From Sulfuritalea sp. (lineage in GTDB: Bacteria > Pseudomonadota > Gammaproteobacteria > Burkholderiales > Rhodocyclaceae), in contig JAUXUK010000009.1 of assembly GCA_030680805.1 (NCBI GenBank), forward strand, positions 1 through 34,886: a DNA stretch of 34,886 nucleotides, read 5' to 3'. Numbering within the stretch: position 1 is the stretch's first letter; every line of letters starts with the position of its first letter. A model generated the notes under the pieces. That model ran no database searches. It was not told where the DNA came from and saw only the letters and a program-made list of their open reading frames with translations. Below, piece after piece: positions 25,016 through 33,929 of this stretch. The position numbers and the translations under genes are program-made.

Positions 25016-25777
25016 TCAAGCCTGTGCGGGCTTCACCGCACGGTGGAAGCCGAGCATGCCGTGAAACACGGTATCCACCTTGACCTGCACATAGCCCAGT
25101 TCGCGCAGCAGGATCGACAGTTCCTCGGCGGTGTAGAAAAGCTCCAGCGCGTCGAGGAAATACTGCTTGGCCTTTGCCGCTGCCGGGCCGCTGCCGACGA
25201 TCAGGCCGGTCAGGCCAAGGCAACTGCGCAGGTAGGCGTAGTAGAGGTTCTTCACGATCGGATTGCGCGGGCGCAGCATGTCTGAATGGTGGAAATGCCC
25301 GCCGGGTTTCAGCACCCGCAGGATTTCGCTGAACACCTCGCGCACGCGCAAATGGCGCGAGGCGAACTGCAGCGTAACGACGTCGAAATGATTGTCGGGG
25401 AAGGGCAGCGTGTGCACATCGCCGATGGTGCTCTTGATGTGAAAACCCTGCGCCGCGGCGCGTTGCTGGCCGACGGTTTGCATTGCCACGCTGCGATCCA
25501 TGGCATGCACGTCGAGCGTCGGCTCGCGCTTGAGCAGGGCAATGCCGATGGCGTTGGTGCCGGCGCAGACATCCAGCACCTTCTGCTTCGGCTGCAGTTC
25601 GACAAGCTGCATGAAGCGCCGCAGGAAGTTGCCGAATTGTCCCAGCGCGGCGATGTTGTTGGCGCGGTCGTAATAGGGGGCGACGTCGGCAAAGACGTCG
25701 TTCAGGTCATTGCTCCAGACATCGCTGAAACGCTCTTCGCGTACTGCCTCGCGTGAGGCCATCGGGGGTGGTGCCAT
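25016..25777 (-). CDS. UbiE/MenG-like SAM-dependent methyltransferase
   Basis: A 253-aa class I methyltransferase. VFADVAPYYDRANNIAALG and LPFPDNHFDVVTLQFASRHL with ILRVLKPGG match the UbiE/COQ5 family, which C-methylates ubiquinone and menaquinone precursors. The SAM loop is VLDVCAGTNAIG instead of the usual GGTGD type, so it is a divergent paralogue, not a canonical ubiE. It lies 45 bases after frdD in the same direction. Fumarate reductase needs a low-potential quinol, so a quinone-modifying role is an attractive inference. GGGAG lies about 11 bases before ATG 25777; a second in-frame ATG follows five codons later. Confidence 0.78.
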   Translation of the reverse strand: MAPPPMASREAVREERFSDVWSNDLNDVFADVAPYYDRANNIAALGQFGNFLRRFMQLVELQPKQKVLDVCAGTNAIGIALLKREPTLDVHAMDRSVAMQTVGQQRAAAQGFHIKSTIGDVHTLPFPDNHFDVVTLQFASRHLRVREVFSEILRVLKPGGHFHHSDMLRPRNPIVKNLYYAYLRSCLGLTGLIVGSGPAAAKAKQYFLDALELFYTAEELSILLRELGYVQVKVDTVFHGMLGFHRAVKPAQA

Positions 25778-25822
25778 TCTGTTCTTTGCTCCCTTGGGTG
25801 AATCTCTTCGGTCTGACGCCGA

Positions 25823-26164
25823 CTAGATTTTCAGCAGGTACACCACAGACAAGAGGCTGCCCGCTATTGCCGCAATATACAAGACAGTCGCGACCAGCGT
25901 ATCTGCGCGCAAGCCGAAATCGTAGCAGGTGCAGCGCAGACGGTGGGCGGAACTCCACAGCGAGAGGGCGACCACGCCGAAGATGATCAGCTTGCCGAGG
26001 CCGCTGCCGGCGAAGGCGTGCATCCGCTCATAGCTGAGGCCGGCCGGGACATGGCCGAGTGCCGCCAGAAAGGTCAGGATCACGATCACCGGTATGCAGA
26101 AGGCGATCACGGTGCCGCCGGCCGCGAAGGGGAACCAGACAACGGGTTTGTGCGACTTGGCCAT
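25823..26164 (-). CDS. frdD: Fumarate reductase membrane anchor subunit FrdD
   Basis: A 113-aa membrane protein with three transmembrane helices. FAAGGTVIAFCIPVIVI, LSYERMHAFAGS and LSLWSSAHRL match the FrdD pattern (E. coli LSYERVLAFAQS and LPLWCGLHR), not SdhD. With FrdC it anchors the catalytic FrdAB in the inner membrane and binds the quinol. It follows frdC after two bases and starts at ATG 26164. The FrdC/FrdD type carries no haem in E. coli. Confidence 0.88.
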   Translation of the reverse strand: MAKSHKPVVWFPFAAGGTVIAFCIPVIVILTFLAALGHVPAGLSYERMHAFAGSGLGKLIIFGVVALSLWSSAHRLRCTCYDFGLRADTLVATVLYIAAIAGSLLSVVYLLKI

Positions 26165-26166
26165 GG

Positions 26167-26559
26167 TCAGAATGCTCCTGCGAGGTAGAGGACAGCGACG
26201 GACAGCACGGCCCACGCCACATAGTGCGCGCCGGAAATCACGTTGCCGGGTACGAAATCCTCGCCGATCTGGATCGGCATGGCCTTCTGCGTGGCATTGA
26301 ACCAGGTGGCAGCGTGATAGAAAGCGGCGGCCAGTGCCAGCAGGTGGAAGACGATCGAATCTGCGCTGCGCAGCGCCAGCAGGAAGCCATCCCAGGCCGC
26401 GGGGCCTGCGGCGAGGCGCTGCAGGCCGACCACCAGCATCACGCAATAGGCGCCGATGAAAATGCAGGTGATCTCGCGCGACATGTAGCGAAGGTAGCGC
26501 GGATGACGGAAGAACCAGGAGGTCGGCGGCACTTCTCTAACCAGGGGTCTGCGGCTCAT
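26167..26559 (-). CDS. frdC: Fumarate reductase membrane anchor subunit FrdC
   Basis: A 130-aa membrane protein with three transmembrane helices. Its N-terminal REVPPTSWFFRHPRYLRYMSRE resembles the E. coli FrdC opening (TSTWWKKLPFYRFYMLRE). AWDGFLLALRS and AAFYHAATWFNATQKAM match further. It contributes the quinone site with FrdD. Its ATG overlaps the frdB stop (ATGA). Confidence 0.88.
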   Translation of the reverse strand: MSRRPLVREVPPTSWFFRHPRYLRYMSREITCIFIGAYCVMLVVGLQRLAAGPAAWDGFLLALRSADSIVFHLLALAAAFYHAATWFNATQKAMPIQIGEDFVPGNVISGAHYVAWAVLSVAVLYLAGAF

Positions 26560-27308
26560 GATTTCCCTCCCGGAATCAGGTGTTCGACGATCCAGTCGAC
26601 TGAACTGGTGATCTTCAATTGCTGGAGGGCGCTAGCCGGATCGACGTGGGCCGGGCAGACCTCGGAACAGGCACCGACGAAGGTGCATTCCCAGACGCCT
26701 TCGTGCGTGGCGATGACTTCCTGTCTCTCCTTGCGGCCACCGTCGCGCGAATCGATGTTGTAGCGGTGGGCAAGGGTCAGTGCCGCCGGGCCAATGAAGT
26801 CGGGCGTCAGGCCGTACTCGGGGCAGGCGGCGTAGCACAGCATGCAATTGATGCACATTGAATACTGGCGGAACTTCATCAGTTGCGCCGGGGTCTGCTT
26901 GTACTCGCCCTCGCTGATCGGCTTCTTCTCTTTCGGGATGATGTAGGGCTTGACGCGCTTGAGCTTCTCCATGAAATCGTCGGGCGCAGTGACCAGATCG
27001 CGCTCAATGGGGAAATGCGCCAGCGGCTCGACCCGGATAACGCCTTCGTAGTTGCGCAGGAAGGCGTGGCAGGACAGCTTGGGTTCGCCGTTGATCATCA
27101 TGCCGCAGCTGCCGCACACCGCCATGTGGCAGGACCATCGGTAGTTGAGCGTCGGATCGATGTCCGCCTTGACCTTGTTCAGGGCGTCGAGCACCACCCA
27201 TTCTTCCTGGCAGACCACTTCATAGCGCTGGAAACTGGCCTCGGTGTCGGTATCCGGGTTGTAGCGCAGGATTTCCAGTTGGACCAGGCGTTCCTTCAGC
27301 GGCGTCAT
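26556..27308 (-). CDS. frdB: Fumarate reductase iron-sulfur subunit FrdB
   Basis: A 250-aa electron-transfer subunit with three clusters. The 2Fe-2S site is SCHMAVCGSCG with the later LSC. The 4Fe-4S site is CINCMLCYAACP and the 3Fe-4S site CTFVGACSEVCPAHVDP. FIGPAALTLAHRYNIDSRD matches FrdB closely, favouring fumarate reductase over succinate dehydrogenase. ATG 27308 overlaps the frdA stop (ATGA), and its own stop overlaps the frdC start the same way, so frdABC are tightly coupled. Confidence 0.95.
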   Translation of the reverse strand: MTPLKERLVQLEILRYNPDTDTEASFQRYEVVCQEEWVVLDALNKVKADIDPTLNYRWSCHMAVCGSCGMMINGEPKLSCHAFLRNYEGVIRVEPLAHFPIERDLVTAPDDFMEKLKRVKPYIIPKEKKPISEGEYKQTPAQLMKFRQYSMCINCMLCYAACPEYGLTPDFIGPAALTLAHRYNIDSRDGGRKERQEVIATHEGVWECTFVGACSEVCPAHVDPASALQQLKITSSVDWIVEHLIPGGKS

Positions 27309-29071
27309 TTGTGGTCTCCCGAGTAGTCGCGAACGCCCGGCGGCGATTTGGTGATCACCACATCGAGGTAGTCGACGCGGGGCACATCCAGGCCCTGGTG
27401 ATGGACCATCGTGTGGCACAGGAATTTCTTGTCGTCGCGCTCGACGTAATCGAGTCGCTGGTGCGCGCCGCGCGATTCCTTGCGTGCCAGTGCGCCGACC
27501 GTAACCGCTTCGGCGCAGTCGAGCATCGAGCCGAGTTCGAGCGCCTGGAACAGGTCGGTATTGAAGACGCTGCTCTTGTCGGTGAGGATCACGCGCTGGT
27601 AGCGCTGACGCAATTCGTGGATCTTGCTGACGCCTTCCTGCAGGCCTTCCTCGGTGCGATAGATGCCGACGTTCTTTTCCATCGTGTCCATCATCTCCTT
27701 GCGCAGGCCGGACATTGACTCGGTGCCGTCGGTGCGGGTGAAGAGTTCGGTGATTCGCTGCTGCGTCTGTTCGGCACGCGCATTCAGTGCCGGAGCGTTG
27801 GCGGCAGGCAGGCCCTGGATATGCTCGATGGCGGAGAGTGCCGCGCGACGACCGAACACCAGCAGTTCGACCAGCGAATTCGATCCCAGCCGGTTGGCAC
27901 CGTTCAAACTGACGCAGGCGCACTCGCCGGCGGCGAAGAGGCCGGGCAGGGGAGTCGCCGCAGCGGTGTTGGTGGAGATGCCGCCCATCATGTAATGCAC
28001 CACGGGGCGGATTGGCACCGCTTCCTTGACGATGTCGACGCCGAGATAGGCCTCGGCCAGCTCGCGCACCAGCGGCAGTCGTTCGTTGATTTTCTTCTCG
28101 CCGAGATGGCGCATGTCGAGCAGTACGCATTCGCCCCACTGCGTGGTGACCGTATTGCCTTTTTGCAGTTCGTGCCAGTAGGCCTGGCTGACGCGATCGC
28201 GCGGGCCGAGTTCCATGGTCTTGAGCTGCGGCTGGCCGACCGGAGTTTCCGGGCCCATGCCATAGTCCTGCAGGTAGCGGCGGCCGTGCTTGTTCACCAG
28301 GATGCCGCCTTCGCCGCGGCACGCCTCGGTCAGCAGGCTGCCGGTGTTGGGCAGGCCGGTCGGGTGGTACTGGACGAACTCCATGTCCTTCAGCGGCGCA
28401 CCGGCGCGGTAGGCCATGGCCATGCCGTCGCCGGTCTTGATCGCGCCGTTGGTGGAGAAGGGAAACATGCGGCCGGCGCCGCCGCCGGCGATGATCACCG
28501 CCTTGGCGTGGAACTGGCGCAGTTCGCCGCTGCGCATTTCCATCGCGGTCACGCCCTGGCAGCGACCGTCATCAACCAGCAAGTCGAGCGCGTAGTACTC
28601 GTCGTAGCGGGTGATGGTCGGGAACTGCAGTGAAGTCTGGAACAGCGTATGCAGAATGTGGAAGCCGGACTTGTCGGCGGCGAACCAGGTGCGCTTCTTC
28701 TTCATGCCGCCGAAGGGCCGCACCGCCACCGAGCCGTCGGCTTCGCGGTTCCAGGGGCAGCCCCAATGTTCGAGCTGTAGCAGTTCCTTGGGCGCTTCGT
28801 GGATGAAGTATTCGACGCAGTCCTGGTCGGACAGCCAGTCGCCGCCGCCCACGGTGTCGTCGAAATGCATGTCGAAGCTGTCATCCGGCTTGATCACGCC
28901 GGCGGCACCTCCCTCGGCGGCACAGGTATGGCTGCGCATCGGGTAGACCTTGGAGATGAGCGCTATGCGCAAGGCGGGATCTGTCTCGGCCAGGGCGATG
29001 GCGGCACGCAGACCGGCTCCTCCGGCACCTATGATTACAACATCGGTCGATATCGTGTCCATTGAGCCCAT
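27305..29071 (-). CDS. frdA: Fumarate reductase flavoprotein subunit FrdA
   Basis: A 588-aa catalytic subunit that reduces fumarate to succinate at the cytoplasmic face. VVIIGAGGAGLRAAIAL is the FAD-binding fold. MRSHTCAAEGG carries the His (H48) that binds FAD covalently. TEACRGEGGIL, VVHYMMGGIST and ANRLGSNSLVELLVFGR are conserved. The frdABCD order with two FrdC/FrdD-type anchors is the E. coli fumarate reductase arrangement. ATG 29071 is used; ATG 29062 (MDTIST) is an equally possible start and neither has a clear Shine-Dalgarno sequence. An FNR-type site lies 60 bases upstream, pointing to anaerobic induction. Confidence 0.95.
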   Translation of the reverse strand: MGSMDTISTDVVIIGAGGAGLRAAIALAETDPALRIALISKVYPMRSHTCAAEGGAAGVIKPDDSFDMHFDDTVGGGDWLSDQDCVEYFIHEAPKELLQLEHWGCPWNREADGSVAVRPFGGMKKKRTWFAADKSGFHILHTLFQTSLQFPTITRYDEYYALDLLVDDGRCQGVTAMEMRSGELRQFHAKAVIIAGGGAGRMFPFSTNGAIKTGDGMAMAYRAGAPLKDMEFVQYHPTGLPNTGSLLTEACRGEGGILVNKHGRRYLQDYGMGPETPVGQPQLKTMELGPRDRVSQAYWHELQKGNTVTTQWGECVLLDMRHLGEKKINERLPLVRELAEAYLGVDIVKEAVPIRPVVHYMMGGISTNTAAATPLPGLFAAGECACVSLNGANRLGSNSLVELLVFGRRAALSAIEHIQGLPAANAPALNARAEQTQQRITELFTRTDGTESMSGLRKEMMDTMEKNVGIYRTEEGLQEGVSKIHELRQRYQRVILTDKSSVFNTDLFQALELGSMLDCAEAVTVGALARKESRGAHQRLDYVERDDKKFLCHTMVHHQGLDVPRVDYLDVVITKSPPGVRDYSGDHK

Positions 29072-29103
29072 CCGTGATGGTTATACGTTGATCTTGGGTC
29101 GCC

Positions 29104-29144
29104 AGTATCGTCTCTTTGACCTGCTTCTTGTTGATTTGTGTCAA
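29104..29144 (-). promoter_or_regulatory. FNR-type class II promoter for frdABCD
   Basis: Bases 29131-29144 read TTGATTTGTGTCAA, matching nine of the ten specific positions of TTGAT-N4-ATCAA. On the minus strand GATACT (29109 to 29104) lies 21 bases downstream, a 4-of-6 match to the -10 element. Transcription would start near 29096, which puts the FNR site centre at about -41.5, the class II activator position. Confidence 0.72.
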
Positions 29145-29247
29145 GTCGGACGGGCAGGAAATGAATATCGTGTCGCCGGTCGAGCCCGCAGAGCTGCCGC
29201 TACTCTGCAAGCGGTCCGGCCGTATGGCATTCGCCCGGTGCTCCCGC

Positions 29248-29253
29248 TATAAT
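29248..29253 (+). promoter_or_regulatory. tpiA promoter -10 element
   Basis: A perfect TATAAT with a start expected near 29260, 26 bases before the tpiA ATG. The -35 region (TGGCAT at 29225-29230) is poor. The 214-bp frdA-tpiA gap thus holds two divergent promoters. Confidence 0.6.
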
Positions 29254-29285
29254 GCCGGGCTTCGTGTAGACGCCCTTGTACCCTC

Positions 29286-30035
29286 ATGCGCACCAAACTT
29301 GTCGCCGGAAACTGGAAAATGCATGGCAGCCTCGCCACCAACCTTGGGCTGCTGCATGCCGTGCGCGATGGCGCCAAGGGTTCGGCCGAGGTCGCCGTCT
29401 GTGTCCCCTATCCCTATCTCGCACAAGCGCGCACCGTGCTTGATGGCAGCAGCGTTGCCTGGGGTGCCCAGGATGTCTCGGAACACGCGCAAGGCGCATG
29501 GACGGGCGAAGTGAGCGGGGCGATGCTGGTTGATTTCGGGTGCCGTTACGCGCTGGTGGGGCACTCCGAACGCCGTTCCTTCTTTGGCGACACCGATGCC
29601 GTGGTCGCCGCCAAATTTGCCGCGGCACAGAAGGCGGGCGTGACGCCGGTGCTCTGCGTCGGCGAATCACTGGCCGAGCGCGAGGCCGGTATTACCGGCG
29701 AGGTAGTGACGCGCCAGATCGACGCCGTGCTGGCAAATTCCGGCGTTGCCGCATTTGCCGATGCTGTCGTCGCCTATGAGCCGGTATGGGCGATAGGCAC
29801 CGGTCGTACCGCCTCACCGCAGCAGGCGCAGGAGGTTCATGCCCTGATTCGTGCTCGTTTCGCGCGTGACAGCGCAGAGGTTTCTGCCGGGCTGCGCATA
29901 CTTTACGGCGGCAGTGTCAAGGCCAACAACGCGGCCGAGCTTTTCGGCCAGTCCGACATTGATGGTGGGCTTATTGGCGGCGCTTCGTTGGTGGCAGTGG
30001 ACTTCCTCGCCATCTGTGCTGCTGCCTCAAACTAA
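29286..30035 (+). CDS. tpiA: Triosephosphate isomerase
   Basis: A 249-aa glycolytic TIM barrel interconverting dihydroxyacetone phosphate and glyceraldehyde-3-phosphate. Catalytic residues are present: Lys in GNWKMHG, His in VGHSERRSFFGD and Glu in AYEPVWAIGTG. The phosphate loop ILYGGSVKANNA is intact. The ATG has no clear ribosome-binding site, and the predicted leader is short. The tpiA-secG-tRNA-Leu-nuo order is common in betaproteobacteria. Confidence 0.97.
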   Translation: MRTKLVAGNWKMHGSLATNLGLLHAVRDGAKGSAEVAVCVPYPYLAQARTVLDGSSVAWGAQDVSEHAQGAWTGEVSGAMLVDFGCRYALVGHSERRSFFGDTDAVVAAKFAAAQKAGVTPVLCVGESLAEREAGITGEVVTRQIDAVLANSGVAAFADAVVAYEPVWAIGTGRTASPQQAQEVHALIRARFARDSAEVSAGLRILYGGSVKANNAAELFGQSDIDGGLIGGASLVAVDFLAICAAASN

Positions 30036-30050
30036 TTTCAAGGGGTTCTC

Positions 30051-30401
30051 ATGGAACTGTTGCATACCATCATCCTGACCGTGCATATCATTGCCGGCCT
30101 TAGTGTCATCGGCTTCGTGCTGATTCAGCACGGCAAGGGCGCCGACATGGGCGCGGCATTCGGCAGCGGCGCATCGGGCAGCCTGTTCGGCGCTACGGGC
30201 TCGGCGAACTTTCTGTCGCGCGTGACAGCCGTTCTCGCGGCCGTGTTCTTCCTGACCAGTCTCGGGCTTTCCTATATCGCGACGTCGCGCCCCACGGTAT
30301 CGGGCAGCGTGATGGACTCGGCTCCCGCGCAGACTGCTCCTTCGGTTCCAGCGCAAACGCCTGCTGCGCCTGATTCGAAGGCCAAGGACATTCCGAAGTA
30401 A
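30051..30401 (+). CDS. secG: Protein translocase subunit SecG
   Basis: A 116-aa inner-membrane subunit that assists SecYE. It has two transmembrane helices (residues 3-25 and 52-73) joined by the conserved loop QHGKGADMGAAFGSGASGSLFGATG. The C-terminal tail is Pro- and Ala-rich and variable. AAGGGG lies before the ATG, 15 bases after the tpiA stop. A T-run follows at about 30426-30432 but no convincing hairpin. Confidence 0.95.
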   Translation: MELLHTIILTVHIIAGLSVIGFVLIQHGKGADMGAAFGSGASGSLFGATGSANFLSRVTAVLAAVFFLTSLGLSYIATSRPTVSGSVMDSAPAQTAPSVPAQTPAAPDSKAKDIPK

Positions 30402-30465
30402 TTCGGCCAGGCTTTGATCGATAGATTTTTTTGCTGCGGCGCACGAACGAGTCAATGGCTTGTTA

Positions 30466-30471
30466 TATAAT
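30466..30471 (+). promoter_or_regulatory. tRNA-Leu promoter -10 element
   Basis: A perfect TATAAT is followed by a GC-rich discriminator (GCGCCGC), as in stringently controlled stable-RNA promoters. The -35 region is weak. Transcription would start near 30478, about 20 bases before the mature tRNA. Confidence 0.55.
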
Positions 30472-30498
30472 TTGCGCCGCTCCCGCAGTAACGGAATT

Positions 30499-30583
30499 GC
30501 CGACGTGGTGAAATTGGTAGACACGCTATCTTGAGGGGGTAGTGGCGCAAGCTGTGTGAGTTCGAGTCTCACCGTCGGCACCA
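30499..30583 (+). tRNA. tRNA-Leu (anticodon GAG)
   Basis: An 85-nt class II tRNA with the CCA end encoded. The acceptor stem is GCCGACG (30499-30505) against CGTCGGC (30573-30579), with discriminator A. The anticodon stem-loop is CTATC-TTGAGGG-GGTAG, giving GAG at 30533-30535. The T loop TTCGAGTCTC and a long variable arm are present. It closely resembles E. coli tRNA-Leu(GAG). Confidence 0.96.
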
Positions 30584-30690
30584 GTAATTTTGACTTAGCA
30601 GAGCAGCAAAAAGCAGTTGAGCGTCGGTTGTCTTGCAGAGTTTGCGGGTTGGCCGGTCGAGAATAACGAGCGAAGTGGCTTGCCACCCCA

Positions 30691-31065
30691 ATGCTGGACA
30701 ACTATTTCCCGATCCTCGTTTTCGTTCTGGTGGGCCTCGCCTTCGGCTGCGCGCCTATCCTTCTTGGCTGGCTGGTCGCCCCCAATCGCCCCGACAGCGA
30801 AAAACTGTCTGCCTTCGAATGCGGTTTTGCCCCCTTCGAAGATGCGCGCATGAAGTTCGACGTGCGCTACTACCTGATTGCCATCCTCTTCATCCTGTTC
30901 GATCTGGAAATCGCCTTCCTGTTTCCCTGGGCGGCGATATACAAGGAGATCGTCAGCACCGACGCGGTGAGGATGTTCGGTTTCGTCGAAATGTTCGTGT
31001 TCATTGGCATCCTGGTGGTGGGCTACGTCTACGCCTGGGCCAAGGGCGCGCTGGACTGGGAGTGA
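30691..31065 (+). CDS. nuoA: NADH-quinone oxidoreductase subunit A
   Basis: A 124-aa membrane subunit of complex I with three transmembrane helices. Family hallmarks are [44 protein letters not shown]. It takes part in the quinone-site region of the membrane arm. It starts the nuo operon 107 bases after tRNA-Leu. I see no convincing promoter in that gap and no strong Shine-Dalgarno sequence before ATG 30691. Confidence 0.96.
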   Translation: MLDNYFPILVFVLVGLAFGCAPILLGWLVAPNRPDSEKLSAFECGFAPFEDARMKFDVRYYLIAILFILFDLEIAFLFPWAAIYKEIVSTDAVRMFGFVEMFVFIGILVVGYVYAWAKGALDWE

Positions 31066-31072
31066 ACGGCGA

Positions 31073-31549
31073 ATGAGCATCGAAGGCATCCTGCAGGAAG
31101 GCTTCGTCACCACGTCGCTGGACAAGATCATCAACTGGACGCGTACCGGTTCGATGTGGCCGATGACCTTCGGTCTGGCCTGTTGCGCCATCGAAATGAT
31201 CCACGCCGGTTGCTCGCGCTACGACCTCGACCGCTTTGGCATCGTATTCCGCCCGAGTCCGAGGCAAAGCGACGTGATGATCGTCGCCGGTACGTTGACC
31301 AACAAGATGGCGCCGGCCCTGCGCAAGGTCTACGACCAGATGGCGGAGCCGCGCTGGGTGCTTTCCATGGGTTCCTGCGCCAATGGCGGCGGCTACTATC
31401 ACTACTCGTATTCAGTGGTGCGCGGCGTCGATCGCATCGTGCCGGTCGACGTCTACGTGCCGGGCTGTCCGCCCACGGCCGAGGCTTTGCTGTACGGCCT
31501 GATCCAGTTGCAGAGCAAGATCCGTCGCACAACTACCATCGCCCGCTGA
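31073..31549 (+). CDS. nuoB: NADH-quinone oxidoreductase subunit B
   Basis: A 158-aa subunit carrying the N2 4Fe-4S cluster next to quinone. Ligand motifs are [22 protein letters not shown] and [25 protein letters not shown] has Cys where Ala is common in other NuoB proteins. ATG 31073 lies seven bases after the nuoA stop. An earlier in-frame ATG at 31004 lies inside nuoA and is not the start. Confidence 0.97.
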   Translation: MSIEGILQEGFVTTSLDKIINWTRTGSMWPMTFGLACCAIEMIHAGCSRYDLDRFGIVFRPSPRQSDVMIVAGTLTNKMAPALRKVYDQMAEPRWVLSMGSCANGGGYYHYSYSVVRGVDRIVPVDVYVPGCPPTAEALLYGLIQLQSKIRRTTTIAR

Positions 31550-31567
31550 CCCCAACACGTCTACCCC

Positions 31568-32170
31568 ATGAGCGCCAAACTGGAACGTCTTTGCCGGCAA
31601 TTGAAGGAAAGCTTTGGCGATCGCATCGGCGAACCGGTTCTGGCGCTGGGCGAACTGACTGTTGCGATTCCCGCCGAAAACTATCTGGACGCGATGCGCC
31701 AGTTGCGCGACGACCCTGCTTTCCGTTTCGAACAGTTGATGGACCTCAGCGGCATCGATTATTCAGAATTCACCGGCTATCAGGGCAAGCGCTTTGCGGC
31801 CGTCAGCCAGTTGCTCTCGCTCACCCACAACTGGCGTTTGCGCGTCAAGGTTTTTGCGACGGATGACGAGTTTCCGGTGGTCGCTTCGGTCATGGACATC
31901 TGGAACGTCGCCAACTGGTACGAGCGCGAGGCCTTCGACCTGTTCGGCATTCATTTCGAGGGCCACGTCGATCTGCGCCGCATCCTGACCGACTACGGTT
32001 TTGTCGGACATCCCTTCCGCAAGGACTTCCCGATTTCCGGCTATGTCGAGATGCGTTATGACCCCGAGCAGAAGCGCGTCATCTATCAGCCGGTGACCAT
32101 CGAGCCGCGCGAAGTCACGCCGCGCATCGTGCGCGAAGAAACCTACGCAAAAGGCGGTGGCCGTGGCTGA
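31568..32170 (+). CDS. nuoC: NADH-quinone oxidoreductase subunit C
   Basis: A 200-aa hydrophilic subunit of the connecting arm of complex I. The conserved region [29 protein letters not shown] with GHPFRKDFP is complete. It is a separate gene here, as usual in betaproteobacteria, not fused to nuoD as in E. coli. Its stop overlaps the nuoD start. Confidence 0.97.
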   Translation: MSAKLERLCRQLKESFGDRIGEPVLALGELTVAIPAENYLDAMRQLRDDPAFRFEQLMDLSGIDYSEFTGYQGKRFAAVSQLLSLTHNWRLRVKVFATDDEFPVVASVMDIWNVANWYEREAFDLFGIHFEGHVDLRRILTDYGFVGHPFRKDFPISGYVEMRYDPEQKRVIYQPVTIEPREVTPRIVREETYAKGGGRG

Positions 32171-33428
32171 CGTCAAGAATTACACCATCAACTTTGGTCC
32201 GCAGCATCCGGCGGCCCATGGCGTCTTGCGCCTGGTGCTGGAACTGGACGGCGAAGTCATCGTCCGCGCCGACCCGCACATCGGCCTGCTCCATCGTGGC
32301 ACCGAGAAGCTTGCCGAGACGCGCACCTGGCTGCAGACGCTGCCGTATCTGGATCGCCTCGACTATACGTCGATGATCCCCAGCGAGCACGCCTACTGCC
32401 TCGCCGTGGAGCGTCTGCTGGGCGTCGAGGTGCCGATCCGCGCGCAATACATTCGCGTCATGATGGACGAGGTGACGCGCATCAAGAATCACCTGCTCAA
32501 CATCGGCACCCATGCACTCGACATCGGCGCCATGACCATGGTGCTGTACACCTTCCGCGAACGCGAGGATCTGTTTGACGTGCTCGAGGCGATCACCGGC
32601 ATCCGCATGCACGGCGCCTACTATCGCCCCGGTGGCGTCTATCGCGATCTGCCCGGCCAGATGCCGAAGTACGAGGAAAACCGCTTCAAGAACGCGCAGA
32701 CGGTCAAGGAACTCAACGAGCCGCGCAACGGATCGCTGCTGGACTTCCTCGAAGACTTCACCGAGCGTTTCCCGGTCTATCTGAGCGAGTACCACACCCT
32801 GCTGACCGACAACCGGATCTGGAAGCAGCGCACCGTCGGCATCGGCGTCGTCAGTCCGGAGCGTGCCCTGCAACTCGGTTTCAGCGGTGCGATGCTGCGT
32901 GGTTCGGGCATCGAGTGGGATCTGCGCAAGAAGCAGCCCTATGAGGTCTATGACCGCGTCGATTTCGACATCCCGGTGGGCGTCAACGGCGATACCTACG
33001 ACCGCTATCTGGTGCGCATGGAAGAAATGGCCCAGTCCAACCGCATCATCCGCCAATGCATCGACTGGCTGCGCAACGATTCTGCCAAAGGCGCCGGCCC
33101 CGTCATTACCGACGACCACAAGGTCGCACCGCCACGGCGCGAAAAGATGAAGGGCAGCATGGAAGAATTGATCCACCACTTCAAGCTTTTCTCCGAGGGC
33201 ATGCACGTGCCGGCCGGCGAAGCCTACGTCGCGATCGAGCATCCCAAGGGCGAAATGGGCGTCTGGGCGGTTTCGGACGGCGCCAACAAGCCTTACCGCA
33301 TCAAGTTGCATACCGCAGGAATTCCGCATCTGGCCGCCACCGACGAAATGTGTCGTGGCCACATGCTGGCCGATGCCACCGCCGTGATCGGTACCATCGA
33401 TCTGGTGCTTGGCGACGTTGACAGATAG
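32163..33428 (+). CDS. nuoD: NADH-quinone oxidoreductase subunit D
   Basis: A 421-aa subunit lining the quinone pocket. [34 protein letters not shown] and the C-terminal [21 protein letters not shown] are typical. GTG 32163 is chosen because it gives the usual MADVKNYT start and AAGG lies nine bases upstream; GTG 32157 is in frame but too close to that site. It overlaps nuoC by eight bases. Confidence 0.96.
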   Translation: MADVKNYTINFGPQHPAAHGVLRLVLELDGEVIVRADPHIGLLHRGTEKLAETRTWLQTLPYLDRLDYTSMIPSEHAYCLAVERLLGVEVPIRAQYIRVMMDEVTRIKNHLLNIGTHALDIGAMTMVLYTFREREDLFDVLEAITGIRMHGAYYRPGGVYRDLPGQMPKYEENRFKNAQTVKELNEPRNGSLLDFLEDFTERFPVYLSEYHTLLTDNRIWKQRTVGIGVVSPERALQLGFSGAMLRGSGIEWDLRKKQPYEVYDRVDFDIPVGVNGDTYDRYLVRMEEMAQSNRIIRQCIDWLRNDSAKGAGPVITDDHKVAPPRREKMKGSMEELIHHFKLFSEGMHVPAGEAYVAIEHPKGEMGVWAVSDGANKPYRIKLHTAGIPHLAATDEMCRGHMLADATAVIGTIDLVLGDVDR

Positions 33429-33436
33429 ACCGCCGC

Positions 33437-33928
33437 ATGAATAACGACTACGACACCTTGAGTCCTGAAGCGCTGCGCAAGATCGATCGCGAGGTCACCA
33501 AGTATCCGGCCGACCAGAAGCAGTCCGCGGTAATGGCGGCGCTGGTGATCGCGCAGGACGAAAAAGGCTGGCTGGCAAAGGAAACCATTGCCGCCGTGGC
33601 CAGCTATCTCGGCATGGCACCGATCGCCGCCTACGAGGTCGCGAGTTTCTACAACATGTACGACCTGCACCCGGTAGGCAAGTACAAGGTCACGGTGTGC
33701 ACCAATCTGCCCTGCGCCCTGTCCGGTGGCGTGCATGCCGCCGATTACGTCAAGGAAAAGCTCGGCATCGACTTCAACGAGACCACTCCCGACGGCAAAT
33801 TCACGCTGAAAGAAGGCGAGTGCATGGGCGCCTGCGGCGACGCGCCGGTGATGCTGGTGAACAACAAGCGCATGTGCAGTTTCATGTTGCCCGAGCAGAT
33901 CGACAAGCTGTTGGCGGAGTGCAAATAA
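33437..33928 (+). CDS. nuoE: NADH-quinone oxidoreductase subunit E
   Basis: A 163-aa subunit with the N1a 2Fe-2S cluster of the NADH-binding module. The four ligands are in [12 protein letters not shown] and [30 protein letters not shown] is conserved. It starts eight bases after nuoD and ends one base before nuoF. Confidence 0.97.
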   Translation: MNNDYDTLSPEALRKIDREVTKYPADQKQSAVMAALVIAQDEKGWLAKETIAAVASYLGMAPIAAYEVASFYNMYDLHPVGKYKVTVCTNLPCALSGGVHAADYVKEKLGIDFNETTPDGKFTLKEGECMGACGDAPVMLVNNKRMCSFMLPEQIDKLLAECK

Positions 33929-33929
33929 G

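Noticed and set aside
25016..25777. RquA, the rhodoquinone-forming methyltransferase relative
   Set aside because: The neighbourhood with fumarate reductase is suggestive, but the sequence follows the UbiE pattern (LPFPDNHFDVVTLQFASRHL) and, as I recall that family, lacks RquA features.
30584..30690. Possible nuoA promoter with TTGACT at 30590-30595
   Set aside because: No -10-like hexamer lies 16-18 bases downstream, so the match is not supported.
32115..33362. Antisense open frame of 415 aa opposite nuoD
   Set aside because: Opposite a highly conserved complex I gene, with no ribosome-binding site and no family similarity.
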